From: Marinifilaceae bacterium
GTDB taxonomy: Bacteria; Bacteroidota; Bacteroidia; Bacteroidales; Marinifilaceae
Assembly (NCBI GenBank): GCA_016936255.1
Contig: JAFGYE010000067.1
Span: 1-64,000, forward strand
Length of the DNA: 64,000 nucleotides
Direction of reading: 5' to 3'
Position numbers and translations under genes: made by a program. Numbering within the stretch: the first letter of the stretch is position 1; every line of letters starts with the position of its first letter. A model generated the notes under the pieces. The model did no database searches, was not told where the DNA came from, and saw nothing but the letters and a program-made list of their open reading frames with translations. Below, piece by piece: positions 51,838 through 59,899 of the stretch.

Positions 51838-53511
51838 ATGTGTGGATTTGTAGGAGTTTTTGATTTGAAGGTAGACGCCCAGGTGTTGCGCCCTCAAATT
51901 TTAGAAATGTCTAAAAAAATTCGTCACAGAGGTCCGGATTGGTCTGGAATATTTTGTGATGAGAAAGCGATTTTGTCGCATGAGAGACTATCGATTGTAG
52001 ATCCTCAGTCAGGAGGACAACCACTTTACAGCAAAGACGGGAATTTGGCTTTGGCTGTTAATGGAGAAATCTATAATCACATGGACATTCGAAATCAGAT
52101 GAACGGATCCTATGAGTTCCTGACAAAATCTGATTGTGAAGTCATTCTTGCCTTATATCAGCAAAAAGGCATCGATTTTATCGATGATCTAAATGGTATT
52201 TTTGCCTTTGCCTTATACGATAAAAAGAACGATTGTTACCTGATTGGACGAGATCATATGGGAATAATCCCATTGTACCAGGGATGGGACAAATATGGTA
52301 ACTACTACGTGGCTTCAGAACTAAAAGCATTGGAAGGATACTGCAATAAAATTGAGGAATTTTTACCTGGCAAATTCTTATACAGCAAAGATGGAGTTGT
52401 AAAGGAATGGTATCAGCGGGACTGGAAAGATTACGAAAATGTAAAAAACAACAAAACTGATATGGCCGCGCTTCGCCAAGGATTGGAAGATGCTGTTCAT
52501 CGTCAATTGATGTCTGATGTACCTTATGGAGTATTACTTTCCGGGGGCTTAGATTCATCTGTAATATCGGCTATTGCCAAAAAATATGCCGCAAAACGTG
52601 TTGAGTCAGGTGATCAGAAAGATGCATGGTATCCTCAATTACACTCTTTTGCTATTGGTTTGGTAGGTTCTCCTGACTTGGCTGCCTCTCGCAAAGTAGC
52701 TGATCATATCGATACAATTCACCATGAAGTTACCTTTACTGTTCAGGAAGGACTGGATGCTATTCGTGATGTTATCTATCATCTGGAGACTTACGATGTA
52801 ACTACTGTTCGTGCTTCTACTCCTATGTATTTAATGGCCCGGGTTATTAAATCGATGGGAATTAAAATGGTTCTTTCCGGCGAAGGTGCTGACGAAATGT
52901 TTGGTGGGTATTTATATTTCCATAAAGCTCCTAATGCCGAAGAATTTCATAAAGAGTGCATCCGAAAATTAGGTAAACTTCACCTTTACGACTGTTTACG
53001 TTCGAATAAATCGATGTGTTCCTGGGGTGTTGAAAGTCGTGTGCCGTTTCTGGACAAAGAATTTCTTGATATTGCAATGAGAATCAACCCGGAAGACAAA
53101 ATGGCTAAAGATGGTAAAATGGAAAAATGGGTGCTGCGTAAAGCATTCGAAGACTATTTGCCTGAAAGTGTAGCCTGGAGACAAAAAGAACAGTTCTCTG
53201 ATGGTGTGGGTTACAGTTGGATTGATACTTTGAAAGAAGTTGCAGCAAAGGAAGTTTCTGATGAACAATTAGCAAATGCTAAATTTCGTTTTTCTGTTAA
53301 TCCTCCAATGTCGAAAGAAGAATATTACTATAGAACCATATTTGAAGGACACTTCCCTTCGGATACAGCCGCAGCATGTGTACCATCGGTGCCATCTATT
53401 GCCTGCAGTACTCCTGAAGCTTTAGCTTGGGATGCATCGTTCCGCAACAACGCCGATCCTTCGGGAAGAGCAATTAATGCTGTTCACAACGACGCATACA
53501 AAATGAAATAA
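51838..53511 (+). CDS. asnB: Asparagine synthetase B (glutamine-hydrolysing)
   Basis: 557 residues, standard for AsnB. The N-terminal Ntn glutaminase starts MCGFVGVFDL with Cys2 as nucleophile after Met removal, and RHRGPDWSG at about 29-37 binds glutamine. The synthetase domain has the PP-loop LLSGGLDSS near 236-244 and EGADEMFGGY around 349-358. It makes asparagine from aspartate, glutamine and ATP in the cytosol. Monocistronic, with a terminator right after. Confidence 0.97.
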   Translation: MCGFVGVFDLKVDAQVLRPQILEMSKKIRHRGPDWSGIFCDEKAILSHERLSIVDPQSGGQPLYSKDGNLALAVNGEIYNHMDIRNQMNGSYEFLTKSDCEVILALYQQKGIDFIDDLNGIFAFALYDKKNDCYLIGRDHMGIIPLYQGWDKYGNYYVASELKALEGYCNKIEEFLPGKFLYSKDGVVKEWYQRDWKDYENVKNNKTDMAALRQGLEDAVHRQLMSDVPYGVLLSGGLDSSVISAIAKKYAAKRVESGDQKDAWYPQLHSFAIGLVGSPDLAASRKVADHIDTIHHEVTFTVQEGLDAIRDVIYHLETYDVTTVRASTPMYLMARVIKSMGIKMVLSGEGADEMFGGYLYFHKAPNAEEFHKECIRKLGKLHLYDCLRSNKSMCSWGVESRVPFLDKEFLDIAMRINPEDKMAKDGKMEKWVLRKAFEDYLPESVAWRQKEQFSDGVGYSWIDTLKEVAAKEVSDEQLANAKFRFSVNPPMSKEEYYYRTIFEGHFPSDTAAACVPSVPSIACSTPEALAWDASFRNNADPSGRAINAVHNDAYKMK

Positions 53512-53533
53512 ATATCTTAACAGATAATTAAAT

Positions 53534-53565
53534 GAGGTTGTTCCAAAAGGACAACCTCTTTTTTA
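53534..53565 (+). terminator. Terminator of asnB
   Basis: GAGGTTGT (53534-53541) pairs with ACAACCTC (53551-53558), followed by six T. Confidence 0.9.
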
Positions 53566-54197
53566 TCTGTATAATAAAGCGTTTACAGCTCAAATCTTAT
53601 GCCTCAAGACATCTCAGTCGAACATCGGTGCTTCAATATCAAGGATCGAAGCATCGAAATCAAGCATCGAGACACCTCAATCGAGTACCGAGACTCCAAC
53701 ATCAAGCATCGAAGCACCTCAATCGAGTATCGAGACACAGTTTGCATCAAAAAAACCACGACTAAGCGTGCCTTGATACTCGAACGGACCTAAAAATACC
53801 ACACCTCATCGTGGCCCGAACCACCCTTTCACTCAAAAAAGACACGGCACAGCATGGTTCGAACCTCGATTGAACCCAAAAGTTTTGGCTTCGGGGTCAA
53901 AAAAACTATTGTTAATAAAAGAAGAAAATCCGCGCTACCCAAAGCATAACCAAGCTTCTTCCGGTAAGGACTTCTTGCTTTACGATTGATCTGCTTTCCA
54001 TTCATAAGGGCTGCATTGTTTTTATTAGTCTGTCTTGTGAAAATGTCAAGTTATGAATCAGATTCAACATCTAATTTCCAGTCTTAAAAGTTCTTTTGTT
54101 GACACAATAAAAAAAATGGATTTCCAATATTGGAATAAAGGCGACTTTCTTCCATTAATGTTTTAATTTAGCAGATTCAAATTAGAGAATTATATCC
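53566..54197. other. Intergenic region with 21-bp tandem array and decayed sequence
   Basis: About 630 bp. The left part holds a six-unit 21-bp array (53611-53736, listed separately). The middle (53830-54005) contains a minus-strand 58-codon ORF with a basic start (MNGKQINRKARSPYRKK) and low credibility. The right part has a perfect 14-bp palindrome TTCCAATATTGGAA (54122-54135) about 60 bp before rlmF. Confidence 0.55.
53611..53736. repeat. 21-bp tandem array, six units
   Basis: Six exact-length 21-bp units starting at 53611, 53632, 53653, 53674, 53695 and 53716. Even and odd units differ, so units 4 and 6 (ACCTCAATCGAGTAYCGAGA) and units 3 and 5 (ATCAAGCATCG core) look alike, as if a 42-bp pair had been doubled. 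The + frame from 53599 is open for 64 codons and repeats a 7-residue pattern (SIE-x-RD), but there is no start context, and other frames are open too. Confidence 0.85.
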
Positions 54198-55190
54198 ATG
54201 TTAAATAAGAAGAAAGATCACCCAAAAGAGAAACCCAGTTTGCATCCCAGAAATAAAAACCGTAACCGCTACGATTTTAAAAAACTGGTAGAAACGTGTC
54301 CGGAATTAGCTCCATTTGTTATTCTGAATAAGTACGAGGATGAATCGATTGATTTTGCGAACGCGGATGCGGTAAAAATGCTTAATAAAGCACTACTGAT
54401 GCATCATTATGGACTTAGTGACTGGGATATTCCTGAAAACTACTTGTGCCCTCCGATACCGGGAAGAGCAGATTACATTCATCATATTGCTGATTTGCTG
54501 CAACAAAACAACTATGGTAAAATTCCTGTAGGCAATAAATTTACTTGCGTAGATATTGGCGTAGGTGCGAATTGCATTTATCCTATTATTGGAAACAATG
54601 AATACGGATGGTCTTTTATTGGTTCGGATATCGATCCTGCTGCAATTGATTCTGCTGAGAAAATTATCGCTTCGAATCCGTCACTGCAAGGAAATGTGAA
54701 ATGTGTACTTCAAGAGAATCCCAAAGATTATTTTTACGATGTTATTCCAAAAGATGAATTGGTTGATTTATCGATCTGCAACCCACCATTTCATGCATCA
54801 GCTAAAGATGCATTGGAAGGAACCATGCGCAAAACAAGAAACCTTTCCAGCGAAAAAGTAACGAAACCAAGTCTTAATTTTGCAGGACAAAGCAACGAAT
54901 TGTGGTGTGATGGCGGTGAGGAACGATTTGTTAGAAACATGATTAATCAGAGTAAGAAATTTGCAAAATCATGCTTTTGGTTTTCTACACTCATCTCGAA
55001 AGAATCGAACCTTAAAAGTGTTTACCAGGCTCTTACTGTGGCTGAAGCTGTTAAAGTGGAAACCTTACCAATGGGACAAGGAAACAAAAAGAGCCGGATT
55101 GTTGCCTGGACATTCCTATCGAAAGAAGAACAACAAAAATGGAGAAATGTAAGGTGGAACAATCAAGCTGAAAAAAAAGAGAAGATTTAA
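54198..55190 (+). CDS. rlmF: 23S rRNA (adenine(1618)-N(6))-methyltransferase RlmF
   Basis: 330 residues, the normal length for RlmF. The N-terminus LHPRNKNRNRYDFKKLVE is a hallmark of the family. The SAM-binding domain contains CVDIGVGANCIYP (117-129) and GSDIDPAAI, and the catalytic NPPF at 195-198 (LSICNPPFHA) marks it as an N6-adenine methyltransferase. It modifies A1618 in 23S rRNA (E. coli numbering). It is monocistronic, followed by a perfect hairpin without a T-run. Confidence 0.96.
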   Translation: MLNKKKDHPKEKPSLHPRNKNRNRYDFKKLVETCPELAPFVILNKYEDESIDFANADAVKMLNKALLMHHYGLSDWDIPENYLCPPIPGRADYIHHIADLLQQNNYGKIPVGNKFTCVDIGVGANCIYPIIGNNEYGWSFIGSDIDPAAIDSAEKIIASNPSLQGNVKCVLQENPKDYFYDVIPKDELVDLSICNPPFHASAKDALEGTMRKTRNLSSEKVTKPSLNFAGQSNELWCDGGEERFVRNMINQSKKFAKSCFWFSTLISKESNLKSVYQALTVAEAVKVETLPMGQGNKKSRIVAWTFLSKEEQQKWRNVRWNNQAEKKEKI

Positions 55191-55193
55191 TAG

Positions 55194-55232
55194 TTTAGAC
55201 CTGACTATTTTTGGAAAACAGTCAGGTCTAAA
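55194..55232 (+). terminator. Hairpin after rlmF
   Basis: TTTAGACCTGACT (55194-55206) pairs with AGTCAGGTCTAAA (55220-55232). It is a strong perfect stem but is followed by AAAAG, not T, on the + strand. On the minus strand a T-run exists, though no minus gene ends here. It could be an RNA-stability element. Confidence 0.55.
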
Positions 55233-55628
55233 AAGTAACAGCTTTGCTCAGTCAGCTTTTTGTTCTTAACGCATTCTTCACGAAACGGATCCCGATCTCC
55301 GGACTTCATGTCAAAACTCCGTGTTTAAACTTTTGATTATTACAGACTACAAATACTAAGGCTTCGGTGCGCTGCACCGTTTTCTATTTTGATCATTTGT
55401 TGCTGCAAATATTGCAGTACTTCGTATCTAAATGAACAGCTACAGACGTTATCAAAATTCATAGAAAATTATTTTGGATCAAGTCATACCCTGACATGTT
55501 TGGCTTGCTTAGAGTCAGAGCATGATGGACTTCTAATTTTGAGAATGCGTTAGGGATTAAAATGAAAACCCCACAGCGAAGAATGAGCGAGGAGTTGTAA
55601 TAGAAAGCCCGCCCGAAGGAAACGCCCA
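55233..55628. other. Intergenic region with a structured dispersed-type repeat
   Basis: About 400 bp, no gene. From about 55545 the sequence reads GCGTTAGGGATTAAAATGAA, then a CCCC segment, then AGCGAAGAATGAGCGAGGAG and finally GAAAGCCCGCCCGAAGGAAA plus CGCCC (to 55627). From memory this resembles an interspersed element recurring in Bacteroidota genomes; the assignment is not proven here. Confidence 0.45.
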
Positions 55629-55660
55629 TAAAAAAAGGCTGACACCCGAAAGTATCAGCC
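55629..55660 (-). terminator. Terminator of the second glycan operon
   Basis: GGCTGA (55637-55642) pairs with TCAGCC (55655-55660). On the minus strand seven or more T follow. It lies 24 bp after the stop of the GH130 gene at 55684. Confidence 0.85.
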
Positions 55661-55683
55661 AATTAAAATCAAAACTAACCTAA

Positions 55684-56652
55684 TTATAATGAATTGTTTT
55701 TTATAAAATCGATCAGCTCATCGATGTAGGCGAAACTCATTCCGACTACGGTATCTGCTGCGCCATAATAAACGGCAACTTTATTTCCTTCGGTTAATGC
55801 AGCACATGGAAACACTACATTAGGCACATCGCCAACCAACTCGTAAGGTGCTGCCGGAGCCAATAAATACGGCTGTGATCGGTACAAGACCTTATCGGGA
55901 TTTTCCAGATCCAGAAGCGCTGCTCCCATCGAATAACGAAACCCGTTGCAAGTGTTAATTACCCCGTGGTAAAACATCAGCCAGCCTTCGTTGGTGCGGA
56001 TAGGAACCGAACCGGCTCCTATTTTAGTGCACTGCCATGCACTATCGGTAAAATTAGACACTTTCATTACACAGCGGTGTTCTCCCCAATATTTCATATC
56101 AAGGCTATAAGAAATGTAAATATCTCCGAAAGGTGTGTGTCCGTTATCGCTTGGGCGACTTAGCATTGCGTATTTTCCATCAATTTTCTCAGGAAACAAA
56201 ACGCCGTTACGGTTGAATGGTAAAAATGCATTTTCGCACTGGTAAAATGTCTTAAAATCGAAGGTATAGGCAATGCCGATTGTTGGTCCGTGGTACCCGT
56301 TGCACCAGGTAATCCAATAACGATCTTCGATCCAGCAAACACGGGGATCGTATTTGTAATCGGAATCGATCATATCGGTGTTGCCCGCAACCATTTGAAT
56401 GGCATTGTGATTGATGTCCCAATTGATTCCATCTTTACTGAAACCGGCAAAAATATTCATTTGCACCGATTTGTTATCGCATCGGAATACTCCGGCAAAG
56501 CCCTCCCCGAAAGGAACTACTGCACTATTAAAAATACTGTTGGATGTTGGTATGTCGTACCTTCCAATAACAGGATTTTGAGAAAATCTCCACATTACAT
56601 CCTTACATCCTTCCGGCCTGTCTTCCCAAGGCATATTTGCTTTACTAGTCAT
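55684..56652 (-). CDS. GH130 phosphorylase (subfamily 2 type)
   Basis: 322 residues, shorter than the GH130_1 enzyme of the mannan locus and the right size for GH130_2. The catalytic Asp102 is in [13 protein letters not shown], and [12 protein letters not shown] and [14 protein letters not shown] are typical of the subfamily. Members phosphorolyse beta-1,4-manno-oligosaccharides or beta-mannosyl-1,4-GlcNAc from N-glycan cores. The neighbours GH92 and a sodium symporter recall the Bacteroides GH92-GH130 gene pair for N-glycans. It is the last gene of its operon. Confidence 0.88.
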   Translation of the reverse strand: MTSKANMPWEDRPEGCKDVMWRFSQNPVIGRYDIPTSNSIFNSAVVPFGEGFAGVFRCDNKSVQMNIFAGFSKDGINWDINHNAIQMVAGNTDMIDSDYKYDPRVCWIEDRYWITWCNGYHGPTIGIAYTFDFKTFYQCENAFLPFNRNGVLFPEKIDGKYAMLSRPSDNGHTPFGDIYISYSLDMKYWGEHRCVMKVSNFTDSAWQCTKIGAGSVPIRTNEGWLMFYHGVINTCNGFRYSMGAALLDLENPDKVLYRSQPYLLAPAAPYELVGDVPNVVFPCAALTEGNKVAVYYGAADTVVGMSFAYIDELIDFIKNNSL

Positions 56653-56698
56653 TTTTGCTTCGTTTATTCTTTATGAATTTGATTCTATCAATATCGTT

Positions 56699-58564
56699 TT
56701 AGTTTTCTTTGGTTTCATTTTTACAAAACTTATAATCTGCAGGATAATCTTCCAGCTTTTTGTACCATGTAAAATAGAGGATAATGCTCGTTATTATAAA
56801 TAGTGCCACGATCCATGACAATGAAGTGTACCTTCCAATCACAAAATAGATTGGGATGAGTGGTAACATCATTTGCCATCCTGCACCTATTGTGCAGTTG
56901 AACATGTCTTTTAAAAAATCGTTATTCGGCTTCGCTTTAGGATTCTGAGCTTTCAACTTTAAATAAACCGGTTTCCAGAATCCCCATGGACGAACACTTT
57001 CGTAGAATTTAATTAATACCTCATCGGATTCAGGTTTGGTAACCAAACTACCAATAAGCGATGCGGCAAAAGAGAATAGGAAAATGAAGGGAAAAGCATA
57101 AATTGGTGATACCTCGGGCAACGCAAGAGGTGCCACCAACGAAGCTATTAAACCGGCAAGCATTCCATAAAAATAGCCATAGCCATTGAATCTCCACCAT
57201 ACCCATTTTAAAAGGTTTGATGCTGTATAGCCGCCAAATAATGCTCCTACCAGCCATTTCATAACGGTGTCGATACTTTCGGCAAAAAAACCGAAGAATA
57301 TTCCAACAATTACCACAGCGAATGATGCCAAATAACTCATTCGAATGTATTTCTTTTGAGATGCATTCGGATTGATGAATTTTTTATAAATATCGTTTAC
57401 AATATAGGCGGGTCCGGCATTTACATTTGCTGCAAAAGTGGACATGAAGGCCGCGATTAATCCTGCCAGTAATAATCCTTTGGCTCCATCGGGAATAAAA
57501 TTATTCAAGGCATACGGCAAGACCATTTCAAAATCGATATTATTGCCCATCTTATTGAATTCGGGAGCCAGATAAACCAATGCCAATACTGCCAGCCCAG
57601 CAATCATCAAATAACGGGGAACGAATAGTACCAAAGATACAATTCCACTCATTTTAGCTGCATCTTTAGGTGTTTCGGTAGAAAGTATACGCTGCATGTC
57701 GTAACTGGGAACCGGTCCGGCAATACTCACCAATACCCCTTTAAAAATCATCATCATCATTAAAACCGAGAACAAATTATAGCCGTCGACATCAATTTTG
57801 TGGTTTACTGCAGGAATTAGATTGCTCCAATCCAAATCAAGAGTCCAGCCAAAAGAAATATCGGCCCAACCTGCAGGCACGGCTGCAGCAATCTGCTCCG
57901 GAGTAACTAAGGATACCGCAATTACACCTACCATGATACAGGCAATGGTCATAATTACAAACTGAAGAACTTCGGTAAAAACTACGGAATACATTCCCCC
58001 TTTTACAACATACAAAGTGGTTAATCCCATAATGACTATGGCGTACATGTTCTCCGATTTTATGCCTAGTCCGAAAACAGAGGTGTGTAAATCCCAGGGA
58101 AAAAATGTTTGTGCAAATTTACCAACGCCGACAAATCCGTAGGTTATAAAGCCAATTACACTAATAATGGCAAACAGAACAACTATTAAATGCGAAAGTT
58201 GTGATCCTCTGCCATCACCAAAACGGGTTTTCAACCACTCAGCTCCTGTCATTACATTCGAACGCCGTAACCAAATAGCCATAAACATCATCAGGAAAAT
58301 TTGATTCCAAACCGGCCACAACCATGGAATCCACAATGACTTTAAACCATAAACGAACAAAATGGTAACCGTCCACATGGTACCGGTGATATCGAACATA
58401 CCCGACGCATTCGAAATTCCAAGCATGTACCATGGTATTTTATTTCCTCCCAAAAAGTAATTGGAAAGGTTTTTCGATACTTTCAATGATAAAAAATAAC
58501 CAATAAATATGCTTAAAATAATGTATCCTACAATTATCGATAGATCGAGTATAGATAAGTTCAT
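56699..58564 (-). CDS. Sodium:solute symporter (SSS family)
   Basis: 621 residues with about 14 hydrophobic segments. N-terminal LSIIVGYIILSIFIGYFLS and KNLSNYFLGGNKIPWYMLG are the SSS/SGLT-type start, and the region near FVGVGKFAQTFF and GLIAAFMSTFAANVNAGPAY carries the conserved transmembrane motifs of the sodium/glucose group. It should import a sugar or oligosaccharide with Na+ at the inner membrane, likely the mannosylated product used by the GH130 enzyme encoded 46 bp downstream. The MFS gene upstream is 10 bp away. Confidence 0.92.
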   Translation of the reverse strand: MNLSILDLSIIVGYIILSIFIGYFLSLKVSKNLSNYFLGGNKIPWYMLGISNASGMFDITGTMWTVTILFVYGLKSLWIPWLWPVWNQIFLMMFMAIWLRRSNVMTGAEWLKTRFGDGRGSQLSHLIVVLFAIISVIGFITYGFVGVGKFAQTFFPWDLHTSVFGLGIKSENMYAIVIMGLTTLYVVKGGMYSVVFTEVLQFVIMTIACIMVGVIAVSLVTPEQIAAAVPAGWADISFGWTLDLDWSNLIPAVNHKIDVDGYNLFSVLMMMMIFKGVLVSIAGPVPSYDMQRILSTETPKDAAKMSGIVSLVLFVPRYLMIAGLAVLALVYLAPEFNKMGNNIDFEMVLPYALNNFIPDGAKGLLLAGLIAAFMSTFAANVNAGPAYIVNDIYKKFINPNASQKKYIRMSYLASFAVVIVGIFFGFFAESIDTVMKWLVGALFGGYTASNLLKWVWWRFNGYGYFYGMLAGLIASLVAPLALPEVSPIYAFPFIFLFSFAASLIGSLVTKPESDEVLIKFYESVRPWGFWKPVYLKLKAQNPKAKPNNDFLKDMFNCTIGAGWQMMLPLIPIYFVIGRYTSLSWIVALFIITSIILYFTWYKKLEDYPADYKFCKNETKEN

Positions 58565-58574
58565 CTAATAAAAA

Positions 58575-59867
58575 TTAAATTTTATTTTCATCTGCTTCGC
58601 TTTCTTCAGAATGAACAAAAGGAACAAATTTTGCGACTAACAGAGATGGAATTACAACAACAAGTATGCATATAAAAAATAACTTATAGCCTAACCAATC
58701 GCTCATAAAACCACTTAACATACCCGGCAGCATAATACCAAGATTCATGATTCCTGTAGCAAATGCATAGTGAGCCATTTTATATTTCCCCGGAGCAACT
58801 TGCTGCATCATAAACAACATTAAACCCACAAAGCCAAAACCATATACAAAGTATTCAACCACAACTGCAGATCCAATTAGAAATATACTTTCCGGGCGGT
58901 AAACGGCCAATAGAGCGTAAATTATGAATTGAACATTAAAAATACAAACAAGAGTGAATAAAGATTTTTTTAATCCCCGTGCGGAAATATAATAGCCTGC
59001 TATAATTGAACCCAGAACAAAAGCTCCGGAACCAAATACGCCATAAATAATGCCTATTTGCGAAGTGCTAAGTCCCAAACCTCCCTCTTCGATTGTGGCT
59101 TTAAAAAACAAAGGTGCTATTTTAATGGCAAAGCCTTCGGTAAATCGGTACAAGATGATAAAAACAATAAACCAACCAATGTGTTTTTTCTGGAAAAAGG
59201 TTTTTATAACATCCCACAAGGTTTTAAATCCCTCATTTAACGATGCAACTTCGCTGCTTGCATTTCCTCCTGATGGTAACATTTTAATATGATACAAAGC
59301 CAATGAAATCATTATTATTGAGTAGGTAAGCATAACAGCCATCCAAGCATGTAATACACCAAAACGTTCTTCGAGAATACCTGCTAAATAAACAAAAGCA
59401 CCAGCAGTTAAAATTTTTGCAATGTTATACGACGCACCTTGCCATCCAATATATTTTGCTTGTTCTTTTCCTGATAAAACACTTAGGTAAACTCCATCGG
59501 CAGCAATATCGTGGGTTGCACCACTAACGGCGATAACAGCTAATAAAGCAATAGAATAGGTAAAAAAACTATCGAATGGCAGGGCCAATGCGACCAGAGC
59601 GAATGTAAATCCTGTTACAAGTTGCGTTGCAACAACAAAATGCTTTTTTGTTTTAAACATTTCCAATATTGGACTCCATAGTGGTTTTAATGTCCAAGGC
59701 AACATGATGAGCGAGGTCCAAAATGCAATTAACGAATCGGAAATTTCGAAACTCTTAAACATAAGCACGGATGCTTGAGCAATAGCAACAAATGGTAAGC
59801 CCATCGCAAAATATGCAGTGGGAATCCAAGTAGCCGGATGTTTTGGTTTGTTATTGGTTTTTGACAT
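58575..59867 (-). CDS. MFS transporter (AmpG/PAT-like)
   Basis: 430 residues with twelve hydrophobic segments. TAYFAMGLPFVAIAQASVLMF and LIMLPWTLKPLWSPILEMF (residues about 17-65) resemble the AmpG/PAT branch of the major facilitator superfamily, which import muropeptides and related sugars. The middle loop (LPSGGNASSEVASLNEGFK) is hydrophilic, as in MFS proteins. It lies in one operon with GH92 and the SSS gene (spacings 32 and 10 bp), so it probably transports a manno-oligosaccharide or GlcNAc-containing sugar. Confidence 0.88.
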   Translation of the reverse strand: MSKTNNKPKHPATWIPTAYFAMGLPFVAIAQASVLMFKSFEISDSLIAFWTSLIMLPWTLKPLWSPILEMFKTKKHFVVATQLVTGFTFALVALALPFDSFFTYSIALLAVIAVSGATHDIAADGVYLSVLSGKEQAKYIGWQGASYNIAKILTAGAFVYLAGILEERFGVLHAWMAVMLTYSIIMISLALYHIKMLPSGGNASSEVASLNEGFKTLWDVIKTFFQKKHIGWFIVFIILYRFTEGFAIKIAPLFFKATIEEGGLGLSTSQIGIIYGVFGSGAFVLGSIIAGYYISARGLKKSLFTLVCIFNVQFIIYALLAVYRPESIFLIGSAVVVEYFVYGFGFVGLMLFMMQQVAPGKYKMAHYAFATGIMNLGIMLPGMLSGFMSDWLGYKLFFICILVVVIPSLLVAKFVPFVHSEESEADENKI

Positions 59868-59899
59868 TAGTATTTAACGAGTGTTATTAGGTTGTATTT

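Noticed and set aside
52178-52558. Minus-strand ORF of 126 codons inside asnB
   Set aside because: Antisense to the synthetase; rich in His, Pro and Cys as expected from a shadow frame.
53611-53736. CRISPR array
   Set aside because: Tandem units without unique spacers; no cas genes.
53599-53793. 64-codon ORF with a heptad peptide repeat
   Set aside because: The frame is open only because the 21-bp array has no stops in it; another overlapping frame is open for 77 codons as well. There is no signal, start context or conservation argument.
53840-53880. tRNA-like GGTTCGAACC sequence
   Set aside because: The T-arm-like string has no acceptor or anticodon arm around it, so no tRNA can be folded.
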